Shown here: positions 46,371 to 58,700 of the stretch, piece after piece
Layout of the letters: the number at the start of each line of letters is the position of its first letter
Position numbering within the stretch: position 1 is the stretch's first letter
Source: Irpex lacteus
Taxonomy: Eukaryota > Basidiomycota > Agaricomycetes > Polyporales > Irpicaceae
Direction: 5' to 3'
DNA: 64,000 bases
NCBI GenBank assembly: GCA_001986395.2
Contig: MQVO02000061.1
Coordinates: 35,795-99,794, forward strand
Position numbers and translations under genes: made by a program
Notes under the pieces: generated by a model
The model's input: only the letters and a program-made list of their open reading frames with translations
Databases searched by the model: none
What the model was told of the DNA's origin: nothing

Positions 46371-48410
46371 ATGTCTCATACCGTCTCAGAGGAATTCATC
46401 GGACCTTGCTTTATAATCATATGCTTCGTGCTTGTGTAAGTCTATCTCATTGCTCATAACCACTGAGCCTCCAGGTACTTATGACTTCTAGGCTCTACGG
46501 CGTTTTCTGCGCCCAGATATACTTCTATTGGACAACGTATGAAGATCATTGTATCGTCCGCTGGCTTGTAGGCGTACTGGTGTGCGTCACCTTCAAGCGC
46601 GTACTTTACACAGCTAAACCGTCCGTCTAGTGTTCTAGAAACCGCACATGTGGCATTCTGCATCCATGCTCTTTACGATTATCTAATTCTCGACTACAAT
46701 AACTCAAAAGCACTTGCGAAGATCGTCTGGTAAGCGAAGCCATACGGAATGGATATTTATCATCAACTGACTGTCTGTTAGGAGCGTCGGAGTCAGTAAC
46801 TTGATTTATCTACATGGACATATTGTGAGCTTACATTTCCGGCGACTAGGCATCCATATTATCAGAGGTACTCCTTTCACTCTTCTTTCCATACGTACGA
46901 TTGTGACCCACACAGCATTTTCAGTACCTTATCAGTGGTCTGGTTCAAGGGTGAGCCTGGACCATCCATGGCCATGGTATCGGGCTGATATACACTTCTC
47001 AACCAGCTGGTATATCTATCGGATCTGGCGTCGTAAGTGACAGTAGTCTGTGTGATCTCTTTAAAATGATGAGATTGACGGTGGGCAGTGTACTCGAACA
47101 GCATCGTCACGGGATTTTTGGTACTAGATGTTCGCACATCCCGCCAGATTTCATGATGCTGACACTGTATGATATAGAGTGTTTTGTGGTTTGCACGCAT
47201 GGGTGAGTGAATCTCGAAATACTCGATAGACTAGAATGATTGACTGTCCATTAGGTGTTGCCTTCCGTATGTGATTTCTGTCTACCACTGCTACACGAAC
47301 CACTGTGCTGATGCCCCGAATTTCGACAGGTTATGACAGTTATCTGTAACTACATGTTTACCTCGGATAAGAACCCTACTGACGAAGACCACCGCTGTGC
47401 GCAGGTTTCAATACTCTGAATGGGATGCCATCGACGCAGACAAGAGCTACTGGGTTTGTGAACCACTATTCTGTCCCTTCAAATTGTTCTTAACGTCTTC
47501 AGATCGTTCTCAATACTGCGTTTGCCTTGAATGTCATCATGGACTTAGCAACTACCTTCGTTCTCACCTTACATCTTTATCTCAGCCGTTCATGGGCCAT
47601 CAAACGGTGAGTCACACGCGCAGACTTGAACCTAAGAATGTCTCTAAACATAAAGTATATATTCACAGGAGCACGAGGAATATAGTTGGGACCCTTATCA
47701 ATCTTGTTATTGGTGCTGGTGCTCTCAATCTGTGTGTAGCTATCTTCATACGTAAGAGTCGATGTGTTGAAGTAGTGCCACGGGTCCCATAGCATAGCAT
47801 CAATTGCATTATTCATTACGGTAAATAACATGTTCAATGTTCATTCGATGTAGCTGACTTCTCGTGTTTTCCCGGCAGTCCAATCTCTCAAAAGAGAGCA
47901 TCACATACGGAGGCATCATGGAGCTAGAGGCGAAACGTCGGTAATGTTCTTCTCGCATGTCTGACTTGATAAAACTGAATGCTTGTCAAATAGTATACGC
48001 AAATTCGATGCTCGCCATGTGAGTTTTTCGTTGACCGAAGTGCATCATGATGTTCATGCCGCAACGTTATGTAGGCTTAATGCTCGTAGAGGTATAGTGG
48101 ACAGAGCAGCCACGAATGGGAACTACACTTTGGACCTCTCGCGAATCCAATCGCATTTCTCCAATGGACACGTAGTTTGTTTCCTCCTGATCGAACGGCG
48201 CAATATATTACTGACGTGCTGCATAGTTACCGATCATCCGAGTCCAGAAAGAAATTGCAGTTACTGTAGATCCGTGGGTAAGTAGACCGCATGTATGAAG
48301 GTCTTGACACTATCTCAAGCCTGATATTTTTCTCCCAGTATGAAAATGCATCAGGCGAAAAGCCCGATGCACCATCGTCGAACTCAACACCAGTGTCAGA
48401 GACCGTCTAG
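46371..48410 (+). CDS. DUF6534-type integral membrane protein
   Basis: A seven-helix membrane protein family of unknown function, very expanded in Agaricomycetes. The start MSHTVSEEFIGPCF leads into helix 1. Exon 2 reads LYGVFCAQIYFYWTTYEDH and exon 3 LETAHVAFCIHALYDYL, both typical family helices. Later come NIVGTLINLVIGAGALNLCV, then the diagnostic YANSMLAMLNARRG and a Ser-rich tail ending PVSETV. About ten short exons are involved. The middle part (46800-47420) is the least certain: the reading around SWYIYRIWR needs either a one-base correction near 46938 or an unusual splice, and the following exons were assigned by pattern only. No known ligand or partner. Confidence 0.65.
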
Positions 48411-48649
48411 GCAAGATTTAGCCCCGGAGTCCTAATTTAAAGATGACACTCGGCATCTCAGAGAGGCTTGAATCCCTGAATGTGGAATTAACCAACAGAA
48501 CGTGACAACACCATAGACGCATGTCATAATGAACTTGTGTATTTATAAGACTTTGTAGAACTATAAACAAATTTATGAGGGGAACTTCTGCTCACGCAAG
48601 GTCTTGAAAACCTTCCCGAATTGGGTCAACACCAGGTCCTAAAGGCATC
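48411..48649. other. Short convergent intergenic
   Basis: 3' ends of the DUF6534 gene and the first GST gene face each other; no terminator-like feature beyond AT-rich sequence was seen. Confidence 0.35.
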
Positions 48650-49534
48650 CTAGATTAGTTCCATAATTCGAACGGACATGAATGTCTGACGGACCTTATC
48701 GAACGTGTCAGCCACACTAGGACGTTTCTGCAGCTCCTTCCAGTACTCCCAGATCCTAGTGAGCTTAGGCTGCTGAAGCAAACCCAAGATTCTTTGCCCC
48801 TCGCCTTTACCCGCAGGCCATGCCCCCAAGTCATTGGACAGTAGCAATTCGATGCGAGCCAAGAAGGGTGCGATAGCAATGTCTGCTATGGAGAAATCTC
48901 CGACGACAAACCCCTTCGGAGGAAGTAGCGCCTGCAGACTCTCGTATGCTTGCACAAGGTCTTCCGCGGTTCCTTCACCTCGGTTGATTACTTTGTACTG
49001 GGTTTGCGTGAGCTTGTTGGAGACAGCGTCAATGAAAATCCGGGCTTTGGCACGTAAAACAGGGTCCTTAGGGAGCATTCCGGACTCAGGATAGAGATCC
49101 GCAACGAACTCGACGAGCACGAGAGACTCGTTCAGCTTCACCGATTCAGGTGAAGGTTGATCAGGCGGAACGTCGGGTCCTCCATACGCGATTGCCGGTA
49201 CCTAAAAGCATAATAGATCGCATAAGATGGATGCTCGTTCTTGCCCGATAAAACTTACCTTGCTAGCGGGATTGACTCTAGGTGCGTACCAATCCGGTTT
49301 ATCAAAAAGGTTGATCTCGTATCGGGTAAATGTCGCCTTCGTTTCAGCCAAAGCAATCTCTGTCTTGAATTGCCACGAGGATAATAAGGCTAGATAGTGC
49401 TGATTCTAGACATGTCACATACTCGATGTGCATAAGGGCAGATCTATAGTAGTATCTAGGTTAGACAAGTCAACAGCCTATAGGAAGAGCGGCTATCTCA
49501 CCTTTGCAGTGTAGAGCGTGAGCTGTTGGGCCAT
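48650..49534 (-). CDS. Glutathione S-transferase (CPYA, omega-like), copy A
   Basis: Transfers glutathione or reduces glutathione conjugates in the cytosol. Starts MAQQLTLYTAK, followed by a separate 21-nt exon (49423-49443) encoding exactly ICPYAHR, the active-site segment with the candidate catalytic Cys. Then TEIALAETKATFTRYEINL and KVPAIAYGGPDVP complete the thioredoxin fold; the Val-Pro pair is the cis-Pro of GSTs. ESLVLVEFVADLYP is the SNAIL-type glutathione-binding turn region. The C-terminal helical domain includes GDFSIADIAIAPF. Cys rather than Ser or Tyr at the active site points to omega-like GSTs. A TATATAA box on the minus strand lies about 75 bp upstream. Tandem duplicate of the next gene. 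Confidence 0.88.
49423..49443 (-). other. 21-nt exon encoding the GST active-site motif (copy A)
   Basis: Flanked by AG (acceptor, minus strand) and GTATGT (donor), phase 0 on both sides, encoding the seven residues ICPYAHR. Confidence 0.8.
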
Positions 49535-49945
49535 GATGATCGCAGTCCACTGAGGGTAGAGTTCCACTGTGCGAATAATGCAACCTTGATACCAACACAG
49601 CTGATGGTTATATATGTATACCACCGCCACCCATCTCATGCTGATGACGATTGCATAAGTTCGCTTATAAAGCAGGCACACGCTGCGTCGGGATATGCTG
49701 ACCAAGCAGGGAGTAAGTATGCTGCTCACACGACACCAAGCAGCTTCAAGTTCTTGGTCCGCCTGTGCCAGAAGGGATGGGGCCGTGAGAGGTGTGCAAC
49801 ACACTTGCACGATAAATCGAGCTCGCAATATGCATGTCACATTCACTTGATCATTTCACTATGTATTTGCGAATTATCTTCACGCCCCATACTTCTGTTC
49901 CCTAAACGCTTTAAACCTTCTCTCAGCTCCTTTGATGATCACGTC

Positions 49946-50839
49946 CTACCATGGCAAGTGGTTAGCTCCAAATACCCCACAACAGTCCGTGAGATCCTTG
50001 AGACATACCTTATCAAATGTGGCGACAAAGCTGGGACGAGATTGAATTTCCTGGGCGTACTCCCAAAACCTACTAAGCTTCGGCTGTTTCAGCAGCTCGA
50101 GAATCTTCGGACCTTTCCCTGAATTCGCAGGCCAAGGACCCAGATCGTTCGACAATGTTGTCTCAAGACGCGCGATGAAGGGTGCGATGGCGATATCTGC
50201 AGCAGAGAATTCGCCTATCACGAAGCCTTTGGACGGTAATAGGGCTTGTAAGCTCTCAAGAGCCTGAACAAGCGCCTCCGGGTCTCCGTCTTCGGAGTGA
50301 ACGACCTTGAACGCCGCTGGCGAATACTTGTTCGATATAGCATCTATGAACAGGCGTGCTTTGGCACGTAGTACAGGATCCTTGGGCAGAATACCAGAGT
50401 TTGGATAGAGGTCGGCAATAAATTCAACGAGCACAAGCGACTCATTCAGTTTGACTGACTCTGGGGAAGGCTGATCTGGGGGAACGTCAGGTCCTCCGTA
50501 CGCAATCGCTGGTACCTGGGAGCGTTGGTTACTCAGTACGAGATCATTAGCGCTTTAGATTTCTTACCTTGCTGGCTGGATTCACTTTCGGGGCGTACCA
50601 CTCGGGCTTGTTTTGAAGATCAATCTCATATCGAGTAAACTGAGCTTTCGCCTCGGCCAGAGCAATCTCTGTCTGCGCACGTAACCAGATAAATCATAAA
50701 ACACAGCACTCCTAGCAAATCGCGTACCCGATGAGCGTAGGGACAAATCTATTGTGAAGTAAATCGTAAGTAATACAATAAACGGGCCACAAAGTTGAGC
50801 GCAGACCTTAGCAGTGTAGAGCGTAAGTTGCTTGGACAT
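49946..50839 (-). CDS. Glutathione S-transferase (CPYA, omega-like), copy B
   Basis: Paralogue of the neighbouring GST in the same orientation. Starts MSKQLTLYTAK; a 21-nt exon (50728-50748) encodes ICPYAHR, then TEIALAEAKAQFTRYEIDL and KVPAIAYGGPDVP. The middle (ESLVLVEFIADLYPNSG) is almost identical to copy A, whereas the linker SPAAFKVVHSEDG has diverged. The annotated end at 49946 follows FDKVCLKDLTDCC, unlike copy A (FDKVRQTFMS). Since GTATGT follows FDK exactly, the true transcript may splice there to a further exon. A TATATAA box lies about 65 bp upstream on the minus strand. Likely a detoxification enzyme like its twin. Confidence 0.85.
50728..50748 (-). other. 21-nt exon encoding the GST active-site motif (copy B)
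   Basis: Same length, phase and product (ICPYAHR) as the exon at 49423-49443; donor GTACGC. Confidence 0.8.
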
Positions 50840-51441
50840 GATGAAGGTCGTTCGTTGGAAATTCCCAGCTGAGGGATCTTCTGGGAACACTGGTGAAGGC
50901 CTTATATATCGCAGTGACGACTAGCTAGAATGGTGATGACGCTCATCGAGCGATCTGCTGATAAAGCAAGTTCCCACTACCGTCCTGGATTGCGTGTTAA
51001 GGTGTCATATGTCCTGTGAGTCTGGCGCAATCTATGAACGCCTCTATGATTAATTGAACCTACCGGTCGAGATTCCTGAACGTGGTCACATGAGACTAAT
51101 CATTGCTCACAAAAAATACAACTCTTCGATGCCGTACATTCATTATTCCAGCAGTGACAATATTCCCCGGAGTGCCTGGTCACTAGCATTCTCCATTGTG
51201 ACCAGGTATATAGCGCTGAACATGGTCTGAGGTATCTGGACTCGAAAGGGCCGCCCGCGGCGGCGTCAGGTCTTGCTCCAGCTCCATGAATCAAGGATTT
51301 ATACGCGAACGTTAATCAATTCTTATGCAAGATACGGAACTTAGGATAATCTCGACGCAAATCAAGGACTGTATATTTATAACGTATAGACTTGTTACTA
51401 ATAACTCAGGCTGCCTCGTCCTACGGAGTTATAGAAGTCAG
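50840..51441. other. Intergenic upstream of the GST pair
   Basis: Holds the copy B promoter. No gene recognised. Confidence 0.4.
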
Positions 51442-51816
51442 CTACGTTGTACAGTCTCGCATGCATAAACGACGTACAGGTGCGGCGGGGTTTCTTTGTG
51501 GAAGGGCCTGCTGTGGCATTAACGGGAGCTTCTGTGTGGGGCCGTTTCTTGGGGCTCGTGGGTGGGGGGCGCGCTGCGTGCAGTACTCGAACCTGTCTTT
51601 CCGCGTTGAGGACCTTCCGAACCATTGATGTGAGACGTTGAACTTCACGAGCACGTCGGCGCCCCGCAGCTTTGACTGCCAAGCACGGGGTGGAATGGGA
51701 GATCCGTCGACGTCGAATGCGGGCATAGGCACTGGACTATGGCTTCCCTCCGCAAGCATGGTTTCAAATGCATCGGAGCTGACAACGACTCGCACGGCCA
51801 GTTGTCGATTGACCAC
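51442..51816 (-). CDS. Hypothetical protein, possible repeat-linked family
   Basis: A 124-residue open frame. It contains the segment IPPRAWQSKLRGADVLVKFNVSH, close to a pattern (W-x3-L-x-GA-x-V-x-V-x-F-x2-SH) that I associate with short multicopy ORFs in wood-rot fungi, followed by a Pro/Arg-rich tail. No known domain; no upstream or downstream exon was identified. It could be a gene fragment carried by a repeat. Function unknown. Confidence 0.25.
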   Translation of the reverse strand: MVNRQLAVRVVVSSDAFETMLAEGSHSPVPMPAFDVDGSPIPPRAWQSKLRGADVLVKFNVSHQWFGRSSTRKDRFEYCTQRAPHPRAPRNGPTQKLPLMPQQALPQRNPAAPVRRLCMRDCTT

Positions 51817-53026
51817 TTAGTACCTAGAAATGAATATGTAAAACGTCAACATGAGATCACTGTACGATATAGAGTGTGCAGCGTACCGTTCAAATCATGC
51901 GAGGTAGTCCCTCCGGGTTCTGCGGGCATTTGCTTAGCAAATGGTGGAGCAATCGCGGGATACTCACAACAGTAAAGAGATAACATGGGATCCGATCGAT
52001 TGGAATGGCAGCTGTGAAAAGAAGCGACCACAACAGATATAAGTTCGGAGAATAAAGCAATGGGCAACAAGAAAGAAAACCAGACTACCATACTACTTTC
52101 ACTTCTGCCAGAGCTGCAGCACTTGGTCATGGAGTTTTCGAGCCAGGACGACAACGCGACAGTAAATTCCTGTGCACTGGTGAATAAAAAAAGGAAACGG
52201 TGGAACCATACCGCTGGCGAACATACCGTTGGCGTGGCCTTCGGATTGACGTGCGAGGATCTCGATGACCTTGACAAAGAAAGAGATATTCAGCGGTAAG
52301 ATCGAGGTAAGATACTAATACTTGTACAGCAGACACTTACTGATCGAGTGAATAGTCGGAGACATTCGCCGATTACAATGGGATGCGAGGAGCTGCGCAA
52401 GACTTAGGGATGTGGAGATTATTGTTAGTGGAGCGTTAAGTGGAGAGGAAGAACAGACGCTGCAGTATTTTGTAAGTCGATTGCCAACAAGGACGAAGGT
52501 GAACGTGCAAAGGGAGATAATAAGTGAGACAGAGTAGAAGACGAGCTGAAAGTCGCAAGTAGAGAACGGACAACTATCTACTCACACTAGTAGCACTTGA
52601 GCGATAATTCTGGGTGACATTACTGAAATTGAACGGCCCTCGATATATCATGGCAGCGAGGAGGAGCATCACGTTCTTCAGGGTCATTAGTGGTATCGTG
52701 ACTGGGGGGCTGCGAATAGTTCGAGGAAGTTCAAGTTACGGGAGGAGGGAGCTCGAGCTAATGGAATATTTAATATCGAGGGCCGAGGCCTAGAAATGGA
52801 ACGAGGCAGCTGACAAAGCATATCTAGCGCCCACGTAGACGCGTATCGTTATCCAAAGTGTGAAGCTTGCTCAAGAGCAAGAATAACTCGATGCGGAACG
52901 CCTTATCAAGGCCTCTGCGGCAGGTGAACGAGGCCTGATGGTGCACAAAAACGGCCTTGGATGCCTGTCACCGTACAAGGACGATTAGCTGAACGACAAG
53001 CTACAGCGTCAAATATGACGCGATAC
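51817..53026. other. Poorly coding 1.2 kb
   Basis: A 79-codon plus frame at 52060-52299 (LLPELQHLVMEFSSQDD, CALVNKKRKRW) has a weak F-box-like look but cannot be extended. The rest has purine-rich stretches such as GAGGAGGAG but no recognisable gene. Confidence 0.35.
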
Positions 53027-55065
53027 TCACGCTATGAATCCTTCGTACTCTGCCTCTGGTATGATCTCTTCTCCGTTTCCGTCACGCGCCCTTGTGAATG
53101 TGAACACATAAATCATCATGGCGACTGCGATGAAGATTGAGTTATCGGCAAAGTACATCCCTGGACATATTCTAAAGCGCCAGCCAGCTGAGTAGTGCAA
53201 GATACAAGAGCTTTGAAGGGGTTTCATACCGTCTTCCAAAACCGAAACCAAGTACTGGGTCTGAGTTCTTGTCTAACGAAAGTAGCTTTCCGTGCTCGTC
53301 TAGGTAGCGCTCGGGACGGAATTCAAAGGCATTTGGGAAAACTGCTTCGTCGTGAAGCAAAGTCCTGGAGAGCACACGGTACCCGTTAGAAGATGCAGGT
53401 AGAGATGTTGAACTCGACACGCACCAAATATTCGCCCAGATCACTGTCCCCTTCTTCAAATGCCACCCTCTATACGTGTCGTCTTGCGTTAACTGATGGG
53501 CAAGACCTTTCAACTAATTAAGGCATCGATTAGACAAGATCATCTAAGCACTTACCCAAGGGTACCGCAGGATTCCAGCGCAGGAGCTCCAGGACAACGG
53601 CGTTGATATATGGTAGGTTTGAACGATCGATGAATGTCGGTAACCGAGACCAATCCGAACCAAGAATGGAATCTACTTCCTCCTGTGCCTTGGCCTGTAT
53701 TTTGGGGTATCGACACATGGCCAGTATGAAGGAAGCCAGGGAAGATGGGGTCTGTTGAGTCCTAGTAAGGCAGATGTAGCAGAGGTGAGGCGAAGGCTCT
53801 TTGCCGTACCGTGTCGGCCCCGCCTGTGAACAGGATCACGCTCAAATTCAACTTATAACCGGTAAATTTGCTCACCGGAATATAGAGATGCAGCTGCGGC
53901 CTTGATTAACTCTTCCTCCTCCGGCACTGGTGTTCCCTTTTCGTCAAGATAGGCTGAAACGAATGTTCGGTCAACAGCCCCTTTACTCTACAAATACTTA
54001 GAAATCCTTAAATTCATTCCACCCAGAGCGCATCCTTACCATCTCACGCCGTACAAACTCATACGGCACATCGTACAGATCCTCTAAGTCGTGACGCATC
54101 TTGGCAGCTTGTCGTTTGAAACCGGCTCCAGGAAGCCAAGCCGGAACGTACTTCAGGAATGGGATAACATCTACCAGAAATGCACCCGGTTCAGAAGCTT
54201 GTGCAAACCCTTTCATCGCCTTCTCCACAATCTTCACTAGAGGATCTTCACTCTGGTCTTCCGCTACGTTATACCCGAAAGTAAGTTTGAGTATCAATGC
54301 ACCTGTAGTTCTAGAGCACAGATGCATGGGTGTGTGACATCGAAGACAATCGAATACTGATCATGCACTCACTGTCGTACATGCGACATGAACTCTTCCG
54401 GCTTGTTAAGGAGACGTAAGAGCAGCTTAGTCGCATTCTCCTCTTGTGCAGCGAGTAAGGAAAGTTCTTGTGCCTGACGAGGGCCCATGAATTGGTGGAA
54501 CAACCGTCTGAACTCACGGAAGCGAGGACTATGGGGGCCTGGCGAATAACCCAGGCCACGATTCCAACCTACCCTACAACGCGATGAGCTACATGCTCAG
54601 GTTTTCTTGCGAATCAAGGGATCTTACAGTTCGCCAACCATGATTGCAGGTGGCCGATCAGAGTATATCGATCCTGTACAGTCCGTTAACTGACAGCTGT
54701 GTACTATGCATCACTTAGCCGGACGCGCACCTCTGTGGTCCAACAAATCGATTGCTGCTTGCACAGAGCCTAGAATAATAGTTGGCTGTCCCATAACGTT
54801 GACTTGCACAACGTCACCTAACCATGAACAGCATATATTAGAGGTGACAGTGACCAGGTTTCGAGGGAAACGTGCCGTATTCTTTGATCCACTCGTCGAA
54901 ACTGAGCCACTGCCTGTCCGAGGGTATCTGGTACGCGTTCCCCATAAATGGTAAACCCGGAGGCCCTGGAGGGCTTGACAACCTTGTCTTCCTACGAACT
55001 ACTCTTAGAAGCAAATAAGCAAAGACGGTTAGCAGCAACCAGTCGTTTTCCCTGAGCAGGTGCAT
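53027..55065 (-). CDS. Cytochrome P450, OrdA-like type, unrelated to the array
   Basis: A microsomal P450. It has an N-terminal anchor (WLLLTVFAYLLLRVV) and a Pro hinge (SSPPGPPGLPFMGNAY), unlike the KHIRGP type of the array. Recognised further by GSIYSDRPPAIMVGEL, GGADT at the I-helix, ELLRWNP (ExxR), RPERYLD (PERF) and the heme loop FGFGRRICPG. The first intron (54818-54875) has a GC donor (GCACGT). At the short I-helix exon near 53805-53830, the consensus GGADTTQQT can be reached only if one G is removed at the CCGTG/CACGG junction (about 53811); otherwise splicing is one base out of frame. The C-terminus is taken as EYEGFIA followed by a stop at 53027-53029. The type is close to those named OrdA-like in basidiomycetes; substrate unknown. 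Confidence 0.82.
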
Positions 55066-55719
55066 GGTATAACGATAGACGTCGACTACTCGTCCGTTTC
55101 GCTCAAGTCGTATATGCGCAGAGATATCAGCGGGGGATTGTTATCAAGGCATGGTCACAGTGGTGTGGCCACTTCGTGAGTCGTGAGAAACCGGTTACAC
55201 TGCTTCCATTTCTTGACGATGAAGATAAGCATGGTACAACAAAGACCGTATCGCTGTAGATTATTAGAAAACCTTCGAGGAGATATAGGATATGTACTCA
55301 CTGTTCACTCAGGTCAAGCCTGGCGTGTGGTGGCACATACGTGCAGGTTAAGTTGAAAATACACAGGCGCCGAAAGACCGCGAATCGTTATCTCCCCATA
55401 CTCCTGAAGACACGAAACTTGTCGAGTGCATTCGAACGTCTTAAGCGTATATACATGAATATAGGATGTATAGAAAAAGCACTGTAGAGCCCCAAAGTCG
55501 ATGGAGAATGCAGGATATGGATTGCCAGCCAAATTGGCCGAAATTGCGTGTACACTAACTACTTATGATTGACTGAGAGATTCCGAAAGCTATGCAGGAG
55601 GGGACACGATGATGATATGAAAAAAAAAATCATAATAAAAACAAGAGATAGCAACAAGAAGATAGTGCGTAGTCCAGGATACGATGAAAAAGCCATGGGA
55701 ACGTTCGCCTGTGCGGTGC
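55066..55719. other. Intergenic P450 to HMG-CoA reductase
   Basis: 650 bp; promoter of the P450 and 3' flank of HMGR. No gene recognised. Confidence 0.4.
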
Positions 55720-58700
55720 CTATGGCTTCCCATCTACTATGTACCCGTTCACCGAAGACGTCGACGACATCGATAACGAACTCGGTGTTCGCTTGATCTC
55801 TGTCTTTGCTGCACTTTGCCAGAACGCACCCACGGGTGGTGTGCCAGGCCCAGGGGTGACGGGTCTTGATGTGCTGGGAGTGTTGACTTGTGATCGGTTG
55901 TGGGCCATGTGTGCGCGGACGAGGTGACCAGCGGCAAGGGCACTGATAAGGGACAGCTCGCCAGCCATGACGGCAGCTGCGATGATACGAGCAAGTTGTT
56001 GAGCATTCTGTCCGGGCACCGTTGGGTGTGCACCCCTGACGCCGAGCATGTCAAGGACCGCGCCCTGGGGCCGCAGGATAGTACCTCCACCGACGGTGCC
56101 GACTTCAATGCAGGGCATGGACACAGTCATGAGCAGGTCTTCGCCGCCATTCGTTCTGTTAAGAACTGTATTAGTCCGTTGATCATGTCACTGAGCCAGG
56201 AGGTACTCACGGTTCCATAAGAGTCATACAGTTCGAGCTCTCCACATTCTGCGCAGGGTCCTGACCAGTCGCCAAGAAGATCGCAGTCAAGATGTTCGCA
56301 GCGTGGGCGTTGAATCCTCCGACGGAGCCAGCCATCGCACTCCCGACCAAGTTCTTCTTCGTGTTCAAGTTGCACAGCGCCTCGACAGTGGTCTTCAGCA
56401 CCGTTTTGACAACCTTGCCAGGAATAACAGCCTCAGCGACAACTGATTTACCACGACCTTCGATCCAGTTGATTGCAGCAGGCTTCTTGTCTGTGCAGTA
56501 GTTGCCCGACAAAGCGAGAGTGATCATGTCAGGGAACTCCTTCTGCATAGCCTCCAACGCCTTCTCCGTGGCCTTCGAGATCATGTTCATGCCCATGGCA
56601 TCACCAGTCCTCGTGGCAAAGCGGACGAAGAGCGTCCTGCCAGCCATAGCGCATTTAATGCTTTGCAGCTTGGCAAAACGAGACGTTGATTCGAACGCAT
56701 TCTTGACAGTGGCGTAACCGTCGACGCTCTCGATCCATGCACGGCAAGCAGCAGCCTGAACAATCGAAGGGAAGTCGATGGCTGGTCCACGGGTCATGCC
56801 GTCGTACGTGATAACAGTAGTGACGCCTCCACCAGCGTTGAGAGCCTTGGCTCCTCGAGACGTTGAAGCGACAAGAGTGCCCTCAGCGGTAGCCATAGGA
56901 ATAGGGTACTGCTCGCCATCGATCTTGAGAGGACCAGCGATACCGAGAGGAAGAGGCATGTAACCGATGACGTTTTCACAGCAAGCACCCATGACGAGAG
57001 AGTAGTCGTAGTGCAGCATGGGAATGTCAGAGCCCTCGAGGGTCTTCGTCTTGGAAGCACGAGCTGTAGAATATGATTAGAGACCAAGCCAATAGAAATG
57101 TCGAGGCGAAGAGACTCACAGATCAACGCCCTACGAATGCTAACTGCCCTCTCCAAATCATTCAACACCTTTTCAAGGGCATACGCTGCGATCTTTCCGG
57201 TCTGACACAGCAGGATAACCTCTTCGTCGGTCAACAAGGCCAAGCTCGCGCTCACAGGCCTCGGTCCGTTCTCGAAGATATCCACCAGCTCAGCAAGCGG
57301 TCTGACATCCTCAGTCTTCGCGCGCTCCAAGCGTTCAGCGGTCAATCGCTCCTTCTCAAGCAGTGCATCAACAGTGTTCAGGTCAACGGGGAGACTGAGA
57401 CCCTGAGGCTGCGAAGGCTGCTTGGGTACGTCGACAGCAAGAACCTTCTTAATCGGGGCAGGGACGGGAGCGGGAGGAGCAGGCGCAGCTTCGGCGACAA
57501 CGGGACCAATACTGGGCATAATGACTGCAGGGAAAGAGGGTCCATGCTTGACCTTCTCCTCGGAGTCGATTGGCTCTGAGGCGTCGCCCGTGCGGAAAGC
57601 AGCACGAGACCTGAAACGGACACCACCTTTTCGGCTAGGGAGCCCGCTTCCAGCTGCGATACCCTTGAGAAGGTAGCCGTTGAGGAATACGCTGACACCG
57701 AGAATGAGGACGATCCACTTGGACATGACGGGGTCGCCGACGAGAGTAGTCCAGCTGGACATGAAGTTCTCGATGATACCGGTGTGATCGGAAACAATGT
57801 TGGCAGTAACGGAAGACAGGGTGGTGGATTCGGGGTGAGCAGAGCTGGGGGAAACGCGGACGGTGATAGGAGCGGCAATCTTCACGTAGAGCGAAACGGC
57901 AGTCGAATCAGAAGCTCCAGAAGTGTGAATGTGAGCGAGCGAGGCAAGGGCCTCAGAGAGAGCGGGTGTAGAGTAGTCGACACGAGGAGCAGGAGGGTGG
58001 TCGGCGTTCAAGTGAGGGCGGACAGTGTGTCTGGAGTGACGTGCGAGAGCAGTAGCAGGGGTGAGAGTGGTGGTGAAGTTCATAATGTGCAGAGTCAGGA
58101 ACGAAGCAATCTAAATCGACTTGTCAGAAGGTCCGAAGCACGAGAACCTAAGAATCTCAACTTACCAACAAAAGCTTCAGTCTCGCCATCGGGTTCTCCT
58201 CGAACTCCTTGCTCGGGCTCAACGAGGATCCCTTGACACCGAAGATGTTGGCGAACCACTTCTCGGAGAGGTTCTTGGGTTGCATAGTCTCAACAGCCTT
58301 CACCTCAGCCTTGGCCATCGCTGACTTCATATTCGAACCAGAGCTTGACCTAGAGCGTGAAATCTCCCGGACCATCTTAATGCGGCGAACCTAGAACAAG
58401 TAGCAAAGACAAAAGATGCAGTCAGCGTCAGGATCTTGGTGTGAACACATAACAGGGAGACAATTGAGGGCCAGGTCCCCGAATAGGAGAGAGCTTCGGA
58501 GCGCGCGCAGGCATTGCGCGTGCCGACGAGGCGCGTGATGCGCCTGGGACCGATCACTCAAAGCCGAAGACAATACTCACCTCGAGCATGATCGTCAACA
58601 CGGAGGTGTAGAACGTGAATAGCATAATGCAGTCCAGAGCCAACGAGATGCTAGCCAAAGCGCAGAACTCGCGCAGACCGCCAACCTTGCTGTTAGCGCC

